Shown: positions 44,784 through 54,312, counted from the first letter of the stretch. The stretch: 64,000 nt of DNA from Roseomonas marmotae (GCF_017654485.1 NZ_CP061091.1:3501233-3565232); one strand, 5' to 3'. Translations and numbers: made by a program. Notes: generated from the sequence alone by a model not told the origin.

Positions 44784-47051
44784 GTGTCGACCTTCCCGGC
44801 CCCACCCGCCAGCCAGGAACCGCCCGCCGAGGCGGCGCTGGCGGTGGCGCCGATGAGCGTCATGATCTTCGATGCCGGGCACCGGCTGCACTTCGCCAAT
44901 CCCGAGGCGCTGCGGCAGCTCGGCATGCCAGCGGGCACCGGGCTGGCCGGCCGGGCCCTGCGGGACATCCTCCGTCTCTGCGCCTTCCGCGGCTTCTTCG
45001 GCTCCGGCGACCCGGAGGAGCAGGCCGAGCAGGTCCTGGCGCTGGACCGCGGCCGGCAGCAGCGCCACACCAGGCGCCATACCGATGGCCGCTGGTTCGA
45101 CTTCCATTCCGAACCCATGCCCGATGGCGGCTTCGTCTCCTATGCCACCGAGGTCACCCAGCACCGGCGGGCGGAGGCGGAGATGATGGAGCGCGCGCGC
45201 CTGCTGGAAGTGGCGCTGCGCCACCAGCATACGGGCGTGGCCGTCTTCGATGCCGCCCACCGGCTGCTGCGCCACAACGACGCCTATGAGCAGGCGCTGG
45301 GGCTGATGCCCGGCACCCTGGGCGCGGGGATGAGCCTGGGCGACATGCACCAGCACATGCTGCGGCAGCATGACGACCACCCTCTGGTGCAGGCATCGGT
45401 CCGGCAGTGGAGCCGGATTGACCGCACCCGGCCGCATGAAAAGGTGCGCGCCTTGCCGGATGGCCGCGCCATGCGCGATATCAGCCGCCCCCTGCCCACC
45501 GGCGGCTTCCTGGTGACGGTGGAGGATGTGACGGCCCTGCGCCAGGCGGAGGATGAGGCCCGCCACCGCGCCGCCACCCTGCGCGGCGTGCTGGCCGCCC
45601 TGCCCTATGGCATCGCCGTGTATGACTCCTCCCAGCGCCTGACCATGGTGAACCAGGCCTATCAGGCCCTCTTGAGCGGTGCCGAGCTGCGGGTGGGCGA
45701 CCACCTGATGGATATGTGCCGGGAGCGGGAGGCGGCCGGGGAATACCCGCCCGGCGTCACCGCCGAGGAAGTCTACCGGCGGCAATTCGATTTCGGCGCC
45801 GCGCCGCGCAAGCGCGTGCGGCCGAATGGCACCGTGCTCTCCATCCGCACCGCGCCGCTGCCGGATGGCGGGCATATCAACGTGGTGGCCGATGTGACGG
45901 CCCTGCACCAGGCCGAGGTCCAGGCGCAGGAACGCGCCAGCCTGCTGCAGGCCATGCTGGACAACATGAGGCACGGTGTATGCCTCTTCGACCGTGACCT
46001 GCGCGTGGTGGCGCGCAATGACCTGGCCCTTTCCCTGAGCGGGCTGCGGGCCGAGGAGATGGTGCCCGGCGCGCAACTCGATACCCTGCGTACCCTGCAA
46101 TATGAACGCGGCGAGTTCGGCGCCGGCCCGGAGGCCGAGGCCGTCTATCTCGGCCGCAAAGCTGGCGCCATCCTGCGGCAGGACCGCTATACCCGCACCC
46201 GCGCCGATGGCAGGGTGATCGAGATCAATTCCGACCCCACGCCGGATGGCGGCTTCGTCCGCACCTATACCGACGTGACGGAGGAGCGACGCATCCGCGC
46301 CGAGATCGAGCAGGCGCGCCGCGTGGCCGAGGAGGCCAATTCCGCCAAGACCCGCTTCCTGGCCACCATGAGCCATGAGCTGCGGACGCCGCTGAACGCC
46401 GTCATCGGCTTCTCCGACGCGCTGCTGGCGGAGCGGCAGATCTCGGAGGAAGGGCTGGAATTCGCCGGTGCCATTCTGGAGGCCGGGCGGCACCTGCTCT
46501 CGCTGATCGACGACATCCTGCAGGTGGCGCAGATCGGCAGCGGCGAACTGCCGGTGCAGACCCGTCCCCTCTTCCTGCCCAGCGTGCTGGAGAGCGCGGT
46601 GCGGCTGGTGCGCGGCGCCGCCGAGGTCGCGGAGGTGGAGCTGGTCATGGACCCCGTTCCCCCCCTGCCGCGCGTTCTGGCGGAGGAGCGGCGGCTGCGG
46701 CAGGTGCTGCTGAACCTGCTCTCCAATGCCGTGAAATTCACCCCGGCGGGCGGAAGGATCCATCTCAGCGCCGTGCCGCTGCCGGATGGCGGGGCGGATG
46801 TGACGGTGCGCGACACCGGCATCGGCATTCCGCCGGACCAGCTCCCCCGTGCCTTCGAGCCCTTCGTGCAACTGGAGGCGTCGCATGACCGGCGCTACGG
46901 TGGCTCCGGCCTCGGCCTCTATCTGGCGCGCGCCTTCGCCCGCGCCATGGGGGGCGAGCTGACGCTGGAGAGCGAGCGTGGCCAGGGCACCACCGCCCGG
47001 CTGCGCCTGCAGGGCGCCCCCAACCCGCAAACGCAGGAGCAGACGGCATGA
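44784..47051 (+). CDS. PAS-domain sensor histidine kinase (PAS x4, HisKA, HATPase)
   Basis: A 755 aa soluble kinase. Four PAS-like repeats occupy roughly residues 22-140, 145-265, 270-390 and 390-510, each ending in a conserved DGGF/GGHI-like beta strand. The HisKA domain has phospho-acceptor His531 in SHELRTPLNAVIG, and the ATPase has NLLSNAVKF, DTGIGIP and GGSGLGLYLA. No transmembrane span is present, so it senses an internal signal. The start is the GTG at 44784, 8 nt after the ctaA stop. It overlaps tldD by 4 bp. No response regulator is adjacent. Confidence 0.9.
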   Translation: MSTFPAPPASQEPPAEAALAVAPMSVMIFDAGHRLHFANPEALRQLGMPAGTGLAGRALRDILRLCAFRGFFGSGDPEEQAEQVLALDRGRQQRHTRRHTDGRWFDFHSEPMPDGGFVSYATEVTQHRRAEAEMMERARLLEVALRHQHTGVAVFDAAHRLLRHNDAYEQALGLMPGTLGAGMSLGDMHQHMLRQHDDHPLVQASVRQWSRIDRTRPHEKVRALPDGRAMRDISRPLPTGGFLVTVEDVTALRQAEDEARHRAATLRGVLAALPYGIAVYDSSQRLTMVNQAYQALLSGAELRVGDHLMDMCREREAAGEYPPGVTAEEVYRRQFDFGAAPRKRVRPNGTVLSIRTAPLPDGGHINVVADVTALHQAEVQAQERASLLQAMLDNMRHGVCLFDRDLRVVARNDLALSLSGLRAEEMVPGAQLDTLRTLQYERGEFGAGPEAEAVYLGRKAGAILRQDRYTRTRADGRVIEINSDPTPDGGFVRTYTDVTEERRIRAEIEQARRVAEEANSAKTRFLATMSHELRTPLNAVIGFSDALLAERQISEEGLEFAGAILEAGRHLLSLIDDILQVAQIGSGELPVQTRPLFLPSVLESAVRLVRGAAEVAEVELVMDPVPPLPRVLAEERRLRQVLLNLLSNAVKFTPAGGRIHLSAVPLPDGGADVTVRDTGIGIPPDQLPRAFEPFVQLEASHDRRYGGSGLGLYLARAFARAMGGELTLESERGQGTTARLRLQGAPNPQTQEQTA

Positions 47052-48475
47052 CCGCGCTCGACACCACCGACCGCCTGTTCTTCCGGGACCTGGAGCCCGA
47101 CGCCGCCACCCGCATCCTGGGCGGGGCGCTGCGGGGCGCCGATGACGGCGAATTGTTCCTGGAATACCGGGAGAGCGAGGCCATCAGCCTCGATGACGGC
47201 CGCATCCGCACCGCCAGCTTCGACACCACGCGCGGCTTCGGCCTGCGTTCCGTGGCGGGCGAGGCCGCCGGCTATGCCCATGGCGGCGAGATTTCCGAGA
47301 GCGCCCTGAAGCGCGCCGCCGAGACGGTGCGCGCCGTCTCCTCCGGCGCCTCCGGCAGCCTGGCGGTGGCCCCGCGCGCCACCAATGCCCGGCTCTACGT
47401 GCCGGAGAACCCGCTGCCGGTCATGGACTTCGCCGCCAAGACCGCGCTGCTGGCCGCCATCGACGCCCATGCCCGCGCCCGCGACCCGCGCGTGACGCAG
47501 GTGATGGCCAGCCTGACCGGGGAATGGCAGGCCGTGCAGATCCTGCGCGCCGACGGCACCCGGGTGGCGGACCTGCGCCCGCTGGTGCGCCTGAACGTGG
47601 CCGTGGTGGTCGAGGCCGATGGCCGCCGCGAGACCGGCAGCCACGGCATGGGCGGCCGCTTCACCTATGACCAGATCACCTCCGAGGCGCAGTGGAAGGA
47701 CGCGGTGGAGAAGGCACTGCGCCAGGCGCTGATCAACCTCGATGCCGTTCCCGCCCCGGCGGGCGAGATGGAAGTGGTGCTCGGCCCCGGCTGGCCCGGT
47801 ATCCTGCTGCACGAAGCCATCGGCCATGGGCTGGAAGGCGACTTCAACCGCAAGAAGACCTCCGCCTTCGCCGGCCTGCTGGGGCAGCGGATCGCGGCGC
47901 CGGGCGTGACAGTGGTGGATGACGGCACCCTGCCCGACCGCCGCGGCAGCCTGACCGTGGATGACGAGGGCACGCCGAGCGGCCGCACCGTCATGATCGA
48001 GGACGGCATCCTCAAGGGCTTTATTCAGGACCGTCAGAATGCGCGGCTGATGGGCGTGAACCCCACCGGCAATGGCCGCCGGCAGAGCCATGCCTATGCG
48101 CCCATGCCGCGCATGACCAATACCGTGATGATGGCCGGCCAGCATTCGCCGGAAGAGATCCTCTCCACCGTCAAGCGCGGCATCTACGCCGTGAACTTCG
48201 GTGGTGGGCAGGTGGATATCACTTCCGGCAAGTTCGTCTTCTCGGCCTCCGAGGCTTACCTCGTGGAGAACGGCAAGGTCGGCGCGCCGGTGAAGGGCGC
48301 GACGCTGATCGGCTCCGGTGCCGATGCGCTGACCAAGGTCTCCATGATCGGCCATGACGTGGAGCTGGACCCGGGCATCGGCACCTGCGGCAAGCAGGGC
48401 CAGGGCGTGCCGGTGGGCGTGGGCCAGCCGACGCTGAAGCTGAACGGCCTGACCGTCGGCGGCACCGCCGTCTGA
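47048..48475 (+). CDS. tldD: Metalloprotease TldD
   Basis: A 475 aa protein of the TldD/TldE peptidase family, which matures small peptides and modified RiPPs as a TldD-TldE heterodimer. The zinc motif is HEAIGHGLEGD with His255, Glu256 and His259, followed by a conserved C-terminal Cys-bearing GTCGKQGQGVPVG. Its partner tldE is not in the window. It is translationally coupled to the upstream kinase gene. Confidence 0.95.
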   Translation: MTALDTTDRLFFRDLEPDAATRILGGALRGADDGELFLEYRESEAISLDDGRIRTASFDTTRGFGLRSVAGEAAGYAHGGEISESALKRAAETVRAVSSGASGSLAVAPRATNARLYVPENPLPVMDFAAKTALLAAIDAHARARDPRVTQVMASLTGEWQAVQILRADGTRVADLRPLVRLNVAVVVEADGRRETGSHGMGGRFTYDQITSEAQWKDAVEKALRQALINLDAVPAPAGEMEVVLGPGWPGILLHEAIGHGLEGDFNRKKTSAFAGLLGQRIAAPGVTVVDDGTLPDRRGSLTVDDEGTPSGRTVMIEDGILKGFIQDRQNARLMGVNPTGNGRRQSHAYAPMPRMTNTVMMAGQHSPEEILSTVKRGIYAVNFGGGQVDITSGKFVFSASEAYLVENGKVGAPVKGATLIGSGADALTKVSMIGHDVELDPGIGTCGKQGQGVPVGVGQPTLKLNGLTVGGTAV

Positions 48476-48915
48476 TGCGGCTGGCGCGGCCGGAGGAAGC
48501 CTCCGCCCTGGCCGCGTTGGTGGAGCGCGCCTATGCGCCCTACGTGCCCGTCATCGGCATCCGCCCCCTGCCGATGGAGGGTGACTACCCCGCCCGCGTC
48601 GCCGCCGGACAGGCCTGGGTGCTGGAGGAAGATGGCGGCATCCTCGGCCTGCTGGTGCTGGAAGAGGCGCCGGACCACCTCTGGCTGGATAATATCGCCG
48701 TGGAACCCGCGCGGCACGGCGCCGGCATCGGGCGGCAACTCATGCGTTTCGTCCTGGGCGAGGCCGCCCGGCGCGGCAAGCCCGAGGTGCGGCTGGCGAC
48801 CAACGAGAAGATGGCGCGCAACATCGGCATCTACCGGCGCCTGGGCTTCACGGAATACGGGCGGCGGGAAAAGCTGGGACGGCGCGCGGTGCTGATGCGC
48901 CGGCCTGTCGGATAG
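48475..48915 (+). CDS. GNAT family N-acetyltransferase
   Basis: A 146 aa acetyl-CoA-dependent acyltransferase. The core motif A is visible as LDNIAVEPARHGAGIGRQLM, which binds the cofactor pyrophosphate, and the end is the typical YRRLGFTEYGRREK. The substrate is unknown. The ATG shares bases with the tldD stop (TGATG), so they are coupled. Confidence 0.9.
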   Translation: MRLARPEEASALAALVERAYAPYVPVIGIRPLPMEGDYPARVAAGQAWVLEEDGGILGLLVLEEAPDHLWLDNIAVEPARHGAGIGRQLMRFVLGEAARRGKPEVRLATNEKMARNIGIYRRLGFTEYGRREKLGRRAVLMRRPVG

Positions 48916-49010
48916 GGCCTCCGCGCCTCGCCGCGCGGTGACTTGTGCCGCCCCGCAATGCCGATAGCCTGGGCCGGCTGGAAACAGCCAATCCGGAGGA
49001 AACGGCAAAC

Positions 49011-50987
49011 ATGCCAAAGCTGTCGCGAAGAGCGGGCGCGTGCCTGCTGCCCACTTTGCTTCTGTATTCCCTGGCGCAACCGGCACGGGCCGAGGTGTCG
49101 CGCTTCGAGATCACCGCCCGCCAGGAGGCGGCGCTGGAAGGCCGCAGCTTCGGCGCGCGCGGCACGGCGGAAAAGATCACCGCCCGCGCCACCATCGCAC
49201 TGGACCCTGCCGATCCTGCCAATGCGGTTATCGTCGACCTCGACCGCGCGCCGCGCAACGCGGAGGGCAAGGTGGAGGCCACCACCGATGTGGTGATCCT
49301 GCGCCCGCAGCGGCCCAACGGCACAATGATCTTCGAGGTGGTGAACCGAGGCCGCAAGCTGCTGAACAGCTGGGCGCAGGATGGTGAGACCGCCGCCGGC
49401 AGCCGGCTGGAACAGGCCGGCGACATGGGCAACGGCTTCCTGCTGGAACAGGGCTACACGCTGGTCTGGACCGGCTGGCAGGCGGATACGCTAGAGGGCG
49501 CCAACCTGCTGCGCATCGCCGTGCCCACCGTCCCCGGCATTACCGGCCCCTCGCGCGAGGAATGGAGCTTCGGCGACAAGCCCGGCCCCCATCGCGCCAC
49601 GCTGAGCTACCCCGTGGCGGACCGGAACTCGGCGCGGCTGACCATGCGCGCCCGCACCGACGACCCGCGCCGCACGGGGGACGGCCTGACGCTGCGCTTC
49701 ATCGACGACAGCACCGTGGAGATCACGCCCCCCGCGGATGCGCGGCCCGACACGATCTTCGAGCTGACCTATACCGCGCGCGACCCGCGGGTGATGGGCA
49801 TGGGGCTGGCGGCCATCCGCGATGTGTCCAGCTTTCTCCGCCGCGACACCAGCGCGCAGAACCCGCTGGCGGCGGAAGGGCGCAGCACGGTGGACCGCGC
49901 CATCGGCCTCGGCATTTCCCAATCCGGTCGTGCCTTGCGGGACTTCCTGTATTTCGGCCTCAACCGCGACGAGGCCGGCCGTCTGGTCTTCGAGGGGATG
50001 ATGCCGATCATCCCTGGCGCGCGCGGCTCCTTCACCAATGCCCGCTTCGCGCAGCCCGGCCGCAATCCCGGCCCCGAATTCGACCGCCTCTACCCCGTGG
50101 GCCAGTTCCCCTTCGCCTATGATGTCACGGAGGACGCGCTGAGCGGGCGGCGCGACGGGCTGCTGCTGCGCTGCCGCACCACCAATAGCTGCCCGCGCAT
50201 CATGCAGATGGATTCGGAATTCGAATTCTGGGGCTCGCTGGGCAGCCTCAATGTCACGGATACGCGCGGCCAGCATATCGACCTGCCGCCGGAAGTGCGG
50301 CTCTACCTGCTCTCCGGCGCGCCGCACGGCAATCCGGCCAATGCGGTGGCCCGCCAGAGCCCGGCCTGTGTCATGCCGCTGAACCCGATCAGTGGTGGCC
50401 CCGCCCTGCGCTCCCTGCTGGTGGCCATGGGCGGCTGGGTGCGGGAGGGCACCGAGCCGCCCGCCAGCCGCTATCCCAGCCTGGCGCAGGGCACGCTGGT
50501 GCCGGCCAGGATGGTCTATCCGTCCATCCCCGGCCTGCCCTACGGCCAGCAATATGTCCGCGCCTTCTGGGTGCAGCAGCCGGTGGTGGATAGCGATCCG
50601 CTGCCGCAGATTCGTGGCGAGTACCCACTGCTGCTGCCGCGCGCGGGGCTGGACGGGAATGCCATCGCCGGCATCCGCCTGCCGCTCGTGGACGCGCCAC
50701 GCGCCAGCTATGTCGGCTGGAACGCGCAGAAGAATGCCAGCGGGCCGCAGGAGATCTGCACGCAGTCCGGCGGCGTAGTGCCTTTCGCCGCCACCAAGGC
50801 GGAACGGCAGGCGAAGGGCGACCCACGCCCCTCGCTGGAGGAACTGTATCCGGCACCCGCTGATTATGAAGCCGCCGTGCGGGCCTCCGCGCAACGGCTG
50901 GTGGCGGAGCGGCTGCTGCTGCCCGCCGATGCGGAAGCGGCCGTGCAGGCGGCGCGTGCCGGCACGCTCGCCCGCCTCGGCCAGTAA
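49011..50987 (+). CDS. Secreted alpha/beta-hydrolase-domain protein (ABhydrolase_10 type)
   Basis: A 658 aa protein with a signal peptide (AGACLLPTLLLYSLAQPARA). The body resembles the alpha/beta hydrolase domain family with beta-rich N-terminal region, and a nucleophile-like GISQSGRALRDF near residue 305, that is a G-x-S-x-G serine elbow. GGAGGAAA stands 10 nt before the start. Substrate unknown; related proteins are often poorly characterised esterases. It stands alone between tldD-GNAT and kdgD. Confidence 0.85.
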   Translation: MPKLSRRAGACLLPTLLLYSLAQPARAEVSRFEITARQEAALEGRSFGARGTAEKITARATIALDPADPANAVIVDLDRAPRNAEGKVEATTDVVILRPQRPNGTMIFEVVNRGRKLLNSWAQDGETAAGSRLEQAGDMGNGFLLEQGYTLVWTGWQADTLEGANLLRIAVPTVPGITGPSREEWSFGDKPGPHRATLSYPVADRNSARLTMRARTDDPRRTGDGLTLRFIDDSTVEITPPADARPDTIFELTYTARDPRVMGMGLAAIRDVSSFLRRDTSAQNPLAAEGRSTVDRAIGLGISQSGRALRDFLYFGLNRDEAGRLVFEGMMPIIPGARGSFTNARFAQPGRNPGPEFDRLYPVGQFPFAYDVTEDALSGRRDGLLLRCRTTNSCPRIMQMDSEFEFWGSLGSLNVTDTRGQHIDLPPEVRLYLLSGAPHGNPANAVARQSPACVMPLNPISGGPALRSLLVAMGGWVREGTEPPASRYPSLAQGTLVPARMVYPSIPGLPYGQQYVRAFWVQQPVVDSDPLPQIRGEYPLLLPRAGLDGNAIAGIRLPLVDAPRASYVGWNAQKNASGPQEICTQSGGVVPFAATKAERQAKGDPRPSLEELYPAPADYEAAVRASAQRLVAERLLLPADAEAAVQAARAGTLARLGQ

Positions 50988-50999
50988 GGCATGAATGAC

Positions 51000-51026
51000 G
51001 GGCCGGAGGGACAGGCCCTCCGGCCC
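51000..51026. terminator. GC-rich hairpin in convergent gap between hydrolase and kdgD
   Basis: Perfect 11-base arms GGGCCGGAGGG and CCCTCCGGCCC with a 5 nt loop. No T tract, but it sits exactly between two convergent stops and is probably a bidirectional 3' end element. Confidence 0.5.
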
Positions 51027-51031
51027 CCGTC

Positions 51032-51955
51032 TTACTGAGGGCCGAGCGCCTCGATCAGCGGCCGCAGCTGCGCCATCTCGGCTTCCGTCAGGTCGGAGAG
51101 CGGGGAGCGCACCGGCCCCGCCCCGCGCCCGACGATGCTGGCGCCGGCCTTGACGATGCTGACGGCATAGCCGGGCTGGCGGTTGCGGATCTTGAGGTAG
51201 GGAAAGAAGAAGTCGCGCAGCAGGCGGGTAACGGTGACGTCGTCCCGCGTCGTCACGGCCTTGTAGAATTCCAGTGCCGTGCGCGGGATGAAATTGAACA
51301 CGGCCGAGGAATAGGTGGGCACGCCCATGGCCAGATAGGCCTGGGCATAGACCTCGGCCGTGGGCAGGCCGCCCAGATAGGTCAGCCGCTCGCCCAACGC
51401 GTTGTAGACCGAGACCATGGCCTCGATCTCGCCCACGCCGTCCTTGAAGCCAATGAGGTTGGGGCATTCATCGGCGACCGCCTGCAAGGTCTCGGCCGAG
51501 ACGCGGCAATTGGCGCGGTTATAGACGATGACGCCGAGGCGCGTGGATTTGCAGACCGCCGCGATATGCGTGCGCAGCCCGGCCTGTGAGGTCTCGGTCA
51601 GATAGGGCGGCATCAGCAGGATGCCGGCCGCGCCCAGCCGCTCGGCCTCCCGCGCGTATTCGATGGCCATGCGCGTGCCGTAGCCGGCACCGGCGACGAT
51701 CGGCACCTGCCCGCCCGAGCCCTCGATGGCGCTGCGGATCACGGCCGAATATTCGCGCTGGGTCAGGGAGAAGAACTCGCCCGTCCCACCCGCGGCGAAG
51801 AGCGCGGCGGTGCCATAGGGCGAAAGCCATTCCAGCCGGGCGCGGTAGCTCCTCTCGTTGAACTCCCCCGCCGCGTCGAAATCGGTCACGGGGAAGGACA
51901 GCAGGCCCGTCGGCAGGGCGGCTTTGAGGTCCTCGGGGCTGAACTGGCCGGTCAT
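51032..51955 (-). CDS. kdgD: 5-dehydro-4-deoxyglucarate dehydratase
   Basis: A 307 aa (beta/alpha)8 enzyme of the DHDPS/NAL family that dehydrates and decarboxylates 5-keto-4-deoxyglucarate to alpha-ketoglutarate semialdehyde. The Schiff-base Lys171 is in IGFKDGVGE and the second-shell Tyr is in [24 protein letters not shown] at the N-terminus and [12 protein letters not shown] are typical of KdgD rather than DapA. It is followed upstream by a GntR regulator. Confidence 0.92.
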   Translation of the reverse strand: MTGQFSPEDLKAALPTGLLSFPVTDFDAAGEFNERSYRARLEWLSPYGTAALFAAGGTGEFFSLTQREYSAVIRSAIEGSGGQVPIVAGAGYGTRMAIEYAREAERLGAAGILLMPPYLTETSQAGLRTHIAAVCKSTRLGVIVYNRANCRVSAETLQAVADECPNLIGFKDGVGEIEAMVSVYNALGERLTYLGGLPTAEVYAQAYLAMGVPTYSSAVFNFIPRTALEFYKAVTTRDDVTVTRLLRDFFFPYLKIRNRQPGYAVSIVKAGASIVGRGAGPVRSPLSDLTEAEMAQLRPLIEALGPQ

Positions 51956-51969
51956 GCTTGCGCTCTCCT

Positions 51970-52025
51970 GGCTGACAAAGCCGGTATTTGTCAGTCGTCA
52001 TACAAATTACGGAGCAGTGCCGCAA
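51970..52025 (-). promoter_or_regulatory. kdgD promoter with inverted-repeat operator
   Basis: On the minus strand, TTGCGG (52020-52025), 17 nt spacer, then TATGAC (51997-52002). Immediately downstream lies a perfect dyad CTGACAAA-N7-TTTGTCAG (51972-51994), with a shorter GGCT-GACAA-AGCC inside its left edge (51970-51982). ATTTGT/ACAAAT arms (51986-52007) overlap the -10. The position at the start site suits a repressor. Confidence 0.6.
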
Positions 52026-52032
52026 GCCCGCC

Positions 52033-52797
52033 TCACGGCGCCGCCCCGCCCAGGCGGTCCAGCGCCGCCCGCAGCCGCTCCCGGCTGTTGGTCAGGTGCA
52101 GCCGCATCGCGGCGCGCGCGCCCTCGGCATCGGCGCGGCGGATGGCGTCCAGGATATTCGCATGCTCCACCTGCAACAGGCGCAGATAGGCCAGCTTCGC
52201 CGCCGCATCCTCCTTGAACAGGTCGATCCGCGCGCGCGGCAGCAGCCGGGACGAAAGTCCGCCCAGAAGCGAGCCGAAATAGGCATTGCCGGAGAGCCTG
52301 GCGACACAGAGATGAAAAGCCTGGTCATGCACCGCCGACTGCTCGGGGTCCTCAATGCTGGCCTCGAACTCGCTGACGATGCGGGTCAGCTCCGCCAGCC
52401 CCGCCTCGTCCCGCCGCTGGGCGGCGAGCGAGGCCGCCTCGGATTCCAGCGCGATGCGGATTTCCATCAGCTTCAGCACATCCGCCGCCGCGCCGGCCTC
52501 GGAAGGATCGAGGCGATAGGCGGAGAGTTGCGGCGCCGGCTCCAGCACGAAGGCGCCCCGTCCCTGCTGCGTCGCCAGCCTGCCGGCGGCACGCAGGCTG
52601 GACATGGCCTCGCGGATCACGGTCCGGCTGACGCCGTAGCGGGCCATCAGCTCGCGCTCGGTGGGCAACTGGTCGCCCGGCCGCAGTTCCCCCCCTTCCA
52701 TGCGCGCCGTCAGGTCGCGCGTGACCTGCTCGGCCAGGGTGAGGCGGCGTGGGGCACGGAGGGGACGGAGCGTGAGTTCGGCGGGGTCAGGCAGCAT
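52033..52797 (-). CDS. GntR family regulator, FadR/FCD subfamily
   Basis: A 254 aa regulator. The N-terminal winged helix (about 15-85) has GDQLPTERELMARYGVSRTVIREAM, and the C-terminal all-helical FCD ligand domain has HDQAFHLCVARLSGN and VEHANILDAIRRAD with the metal-binding residues. It is the probable local controller of kdgD and of the divergent ABC transporter; the ligand may be a sugar acid. The start at 52797 avoids a 46-residue upstream extension that crosses the operator. Confidence 0.9.
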   Translation of the reverse strand: MLPDPAELTLRPLRAPRRLTLAEQVTRDLTARMEGGELRPGDQLPTERELMARYGVSRTVIREAMSSLRAAGRLATQQGRGAFVLEPAPQLSAYRLDPSEAGAAADVLKLMEIRIALESEAASLAAQRRDEAGLAELTRIVSEFEASIEDPEQSAVHDQAFHLCVARLSGNAYFGSLLGGLSSRLLPRARIDLFKEDAAAKLAYLRLLQVEHANILDAIRRADAEGARAAMRLHLTNSRERLRAALDRLGGAAP

Positions 52798-52807
52798 GGG
52801 CGGACAC

Positions 52808-52869
52808 TTGCACAACCGGCGGCGCAGGGCTATCAGCGAAGATAAAATTGGTCTGACAACAGACGAATT
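52808..52869 (+). promoter_or_regulatory. ABC transporter promoter with inverted-repeat operator
   Basis: TTGCAC (52808-52813), 17 nt spacer, TATCAG (52831-52836). A dyad AATTGGTCTG-ACAA-CAGACGAATT (52846-52869, one mismatch) covers the predicted start site. Its centre carries CTGACAA, also found in the kdgD operator. Confidence 0.6.
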
Positions 52870-52922
52870 GTAAGGTGGGCCAACCACCACCCGAGGAACG
52901 AGAAGCAGGAGAGAGCCCGGCC

Positions 52923-52967
52923 ATGGATGTCCCACGCGCGCTGACCTCGCCCGGCGCCCTTCCGTGA
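52923..52967 (+). CDS. Possible 14-codon leader peptide overlapping the permease start
   Basis: ATG at 52923 opens MDVPRALTSPGALP and stops at TGA (52965-52967), which overlaps the GTG start of the permease. AGGAG lies about 14 nt upstream, while the permease GTG has no ribosome site of its own. It could couple or modulate translation of the transporter. Too short to be sure. Confidence 0.4.
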   Translation: MDVPRALTSPGALP

Positions 52968-53647
52968 GATACGATTTCGATTTCGCCGTCCTGGCGGATT
53001 ACTGGCCGGACTTCCTCTCCGGTGCCCTTGTGACACTGCAACTGACGGCCATCGCCACCATCCTCGGCATGGCCATCGGCACGCTCTGCGCCATCGGCAG
53101 CCGCAGCAGGCGCCGCTGGCTCTCCCGCGGCGTCGGTATCTATGTCGAGATCGTCCGCAACACGCCCTTCCTGATCCAGATCTTCTTCCTCTATTTCGGC
53201 CTCGCCAGCGCGGGCATCCGGCTGCCGGTCTTCACCGCCGCCGTCGTCGCCATGGTCTTCAACGTCGCCGCCTATTGCTCGGAAATCATCCGCGCCGGCA
53301 TGGAGACGGTGCACCCCGGCCAGATCGAGGCCGCGCAGTCGCTGGGCATGTCCACGCCGCAGATCTACTGGGACGTCATCCTCCGCCCGGCCATCGAGCG
53401 CGTCTATCCCGCGCTGAGCAGCCAGTTCGTGCTGATGATGCTCTCCTCCTCCGTCGCCTCGCAGATCTCGACGGAGGAACTGACGGCGGTGGCCAACAAC
53501 GTCCAGTCCATGACCTTCCGCAGCCTGGAGACTTTCCTCGCGATCGCGCCGATGTATCTGGCTCTGGCGGGGCTGCTGAAGCTCTGCTTCTGGCTCCTCG
53601 GCCTGGTCGCCTTCCCGCGCCGCCGGCGCCTCGGCACGGCACTGTAG
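52964..53647 (+). CDS. Polar amino acid ABC transporter permease
   Basis: A 227 aa membrane protein of the HisM/GlnP family with about five spans. The EAA loop that docks the ATPase is AAQSLGMSTPQIYWDVILRPAI. The N-terminal FLSGALVTLQLTAIATILG is typical. It starts with GTG. It is the first of four transporter genes, and it forms the membrane channel with the next permease. Confidence 0.92.
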   Translation: MRYDFDFAVLADYWPDFLSGALVTLQLTAIATILGMAIGTLCAIGSRSRRRWLSRGVGIYVEIVRNTPFLIQIFFLYFGLASAGIRLPVFTAAVVAMVFNVAAYCSEIIRAGMETVHPGQIEAAQSLGMSTPQIYWDVILRPAIERVYPALSSQFVLMMLSSSVASQISTEELTAVANNVQSMTFRSLETFLAIAPMYLALAGLLKLCFWLLGLVAFPRRRRLGTAL

Positions 53648-53658
53648 GGGGCCACGCG

Positions 53659-54312
53659 ATGGATATCGTCTTCAACTGGAGCTATTTCGGCTATCTGATC
53701 CAGGGCGCGATCTGGACCCTCATCCTCTTCGCCCTGGCCTTCGTCCTCGGCGGCGCGGCGGGCTTCCTGGTGATGCTGGCGCGCACCGCGCGCTCCCGCC
53801 TCATCCGCCGGGTCGCGCTGGTCTATGTGGAGGTCATCCAGGGCACGCCGCTGCTGGTGCTGCTCTTCATCGCCTATTTCGGCCTGGGCGTCTTCGGCAT
53901 CGAGGTGCCGCCGCTGGTGGCCGCGGCGGTCTCCCTGATGATCAATGCCAGCGCCTTCCTGGGCGAGATCTGGAAGGGCTGCGTCGATGCCGTGCCGCGC
54001 ACCCAGTCCGAGGCCGCCGAATGCCTGGCCCTGACACGCTGGCAGGCCTTCGTCGATGTCATCCTGCCGCAGGCGGCGCGCATCGCGACACCGCCCACCG
54101 TCGGCTTCATGGTGCAGCTGCTGAAGAACACCTCCCTCGCCTCCGTGGTCGGCTTCGTGGAACTGACGCGGGCGGCGCAGGTCATCAACAATTCCACCAT
54201 CCAGCCCTTCCTCGTCTTCGGCATCGCGGGCGCGCTGTATTTCTGCCTCTGCTACCCGCTCACGGCCTGGAGCCGCTCGTTGGAAAGGACGCTCAATGTC
54301 GGCCGCCGCTAA
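53659..54312 (+). CDS. Polar amino acid ABC transporter permease, second subunit
   Basis: A 217 aa permease of the same family. The EAA loop appears as EAAECLALTRWQAFVDVILPQA and the start-of-TM motif as LIQGAIWTLILFALAFVLG. It starts 11 nt after the first permease and its stop overlaps the ATPase start by 17 nt. Confidence 0.92.
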   Translation: MDIVFNWSYFGYLIQGAIWTLILFALAFVLGGAAGFLVMLARTARSRLIRRVALVYVEVIQGTPLLVLLFIAYFGLGVFGIEVPPLVAAAVSLMINASAFLGEIWKGCVDAVPRTQSEAAECLALTRWQAFVDVILPQAARIATPPTVGFMVQLLKNTSLASVVGFVELTRAAQVINNSTIQPFLVFGIAGALYFCLCYPLTAWSRSLERTLNVGRR

